This document shows, one piece after another, positions 6,863-6,875 of a DNA stretch of 6,875 nucleotides; position 1 is the first letter of the stretch; each line of letters starts with the position of its first letter. This DNA comes from Erythrobacter sp. (GTDB taxonomy: Bacteria > Pseudomonadota > Alphaproteobacteria > Sphingomonadales > Sphingomonadaceae): the NCBI GenBank assembly GCA_003483125.1, contig DMWU01000205.1, positions 1-6,875 of the forward strand, given 5' to 3'. The translations under genes and the position numbers were made by a program. The notes beneath the pieces are model-generated. The model did no database searches. It saw only the letters and a list, made by a program, of their open reading frames with translations, and had not been told where the DNA came from.

Positions 6863-6875
6863 TCTGAGCCGATTG

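Overview
The window is a ribosome and RNA polymerase core locus from an alphaproteobacterium, most likely a member of the Sphingomonadales (Erythrobacter/Sphingomonas-like). The basis is the RpoC N-terminus (begins MNELTKF, with [11 protein letters not shown]), the lysine-rich start and the acidic C-terminus of RpoB, and promoter elements close to the alphaproteobacterial pattern CTTGAC/CTATAT. Placement below order level is not supportable by eye.

Layout. Positions 1-770 (minus strand) hold the first 256 codons of rpoC, which runs off the left edge. A 64-bp gap with a strong stem-loop separates it from a complete rpoB (835-5049, minus, 1404 aa). Positions 5050-5862 form an 813-bp divergent control region without a confident gene. 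It holds a sigma70-type promoter for rpoB reading left (5292-5320) and a promoter-like element for rplJ reading right (5570-5596). It also holds a structured rplJ leader that looks like an L10 autoregulatory site (about 5609-5693) and two speculative small ORFs on the minus strand. Then follow rplJ (5863-6378, L10) and rplL (6461-6841, L7/L12) on the plus strand, separated by an 82-bp gap with two hairpins that share AAAC loops.

How the genes work together. RpoB and RpoC are the two large catalytic subunits of RNA polymerase. L10 and L7/L12 form the ribosomal stalk that recruits translation factors. In most bacteria rplJ-rplL lie just upstream of rpoB-rpoC and are co-transcribed with them. 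Here the two pairs are divergent, so rpoBC must be expressed from its own promoter and cannot depend on readthrough from rplJL. That rearrangement and the regulatory RNA around it are the most interesting features. I see no mobile element, CRISPR array, tRNA, rRNA or new defence-type system. The coding sequence itself is conventional housekeeping sequence.
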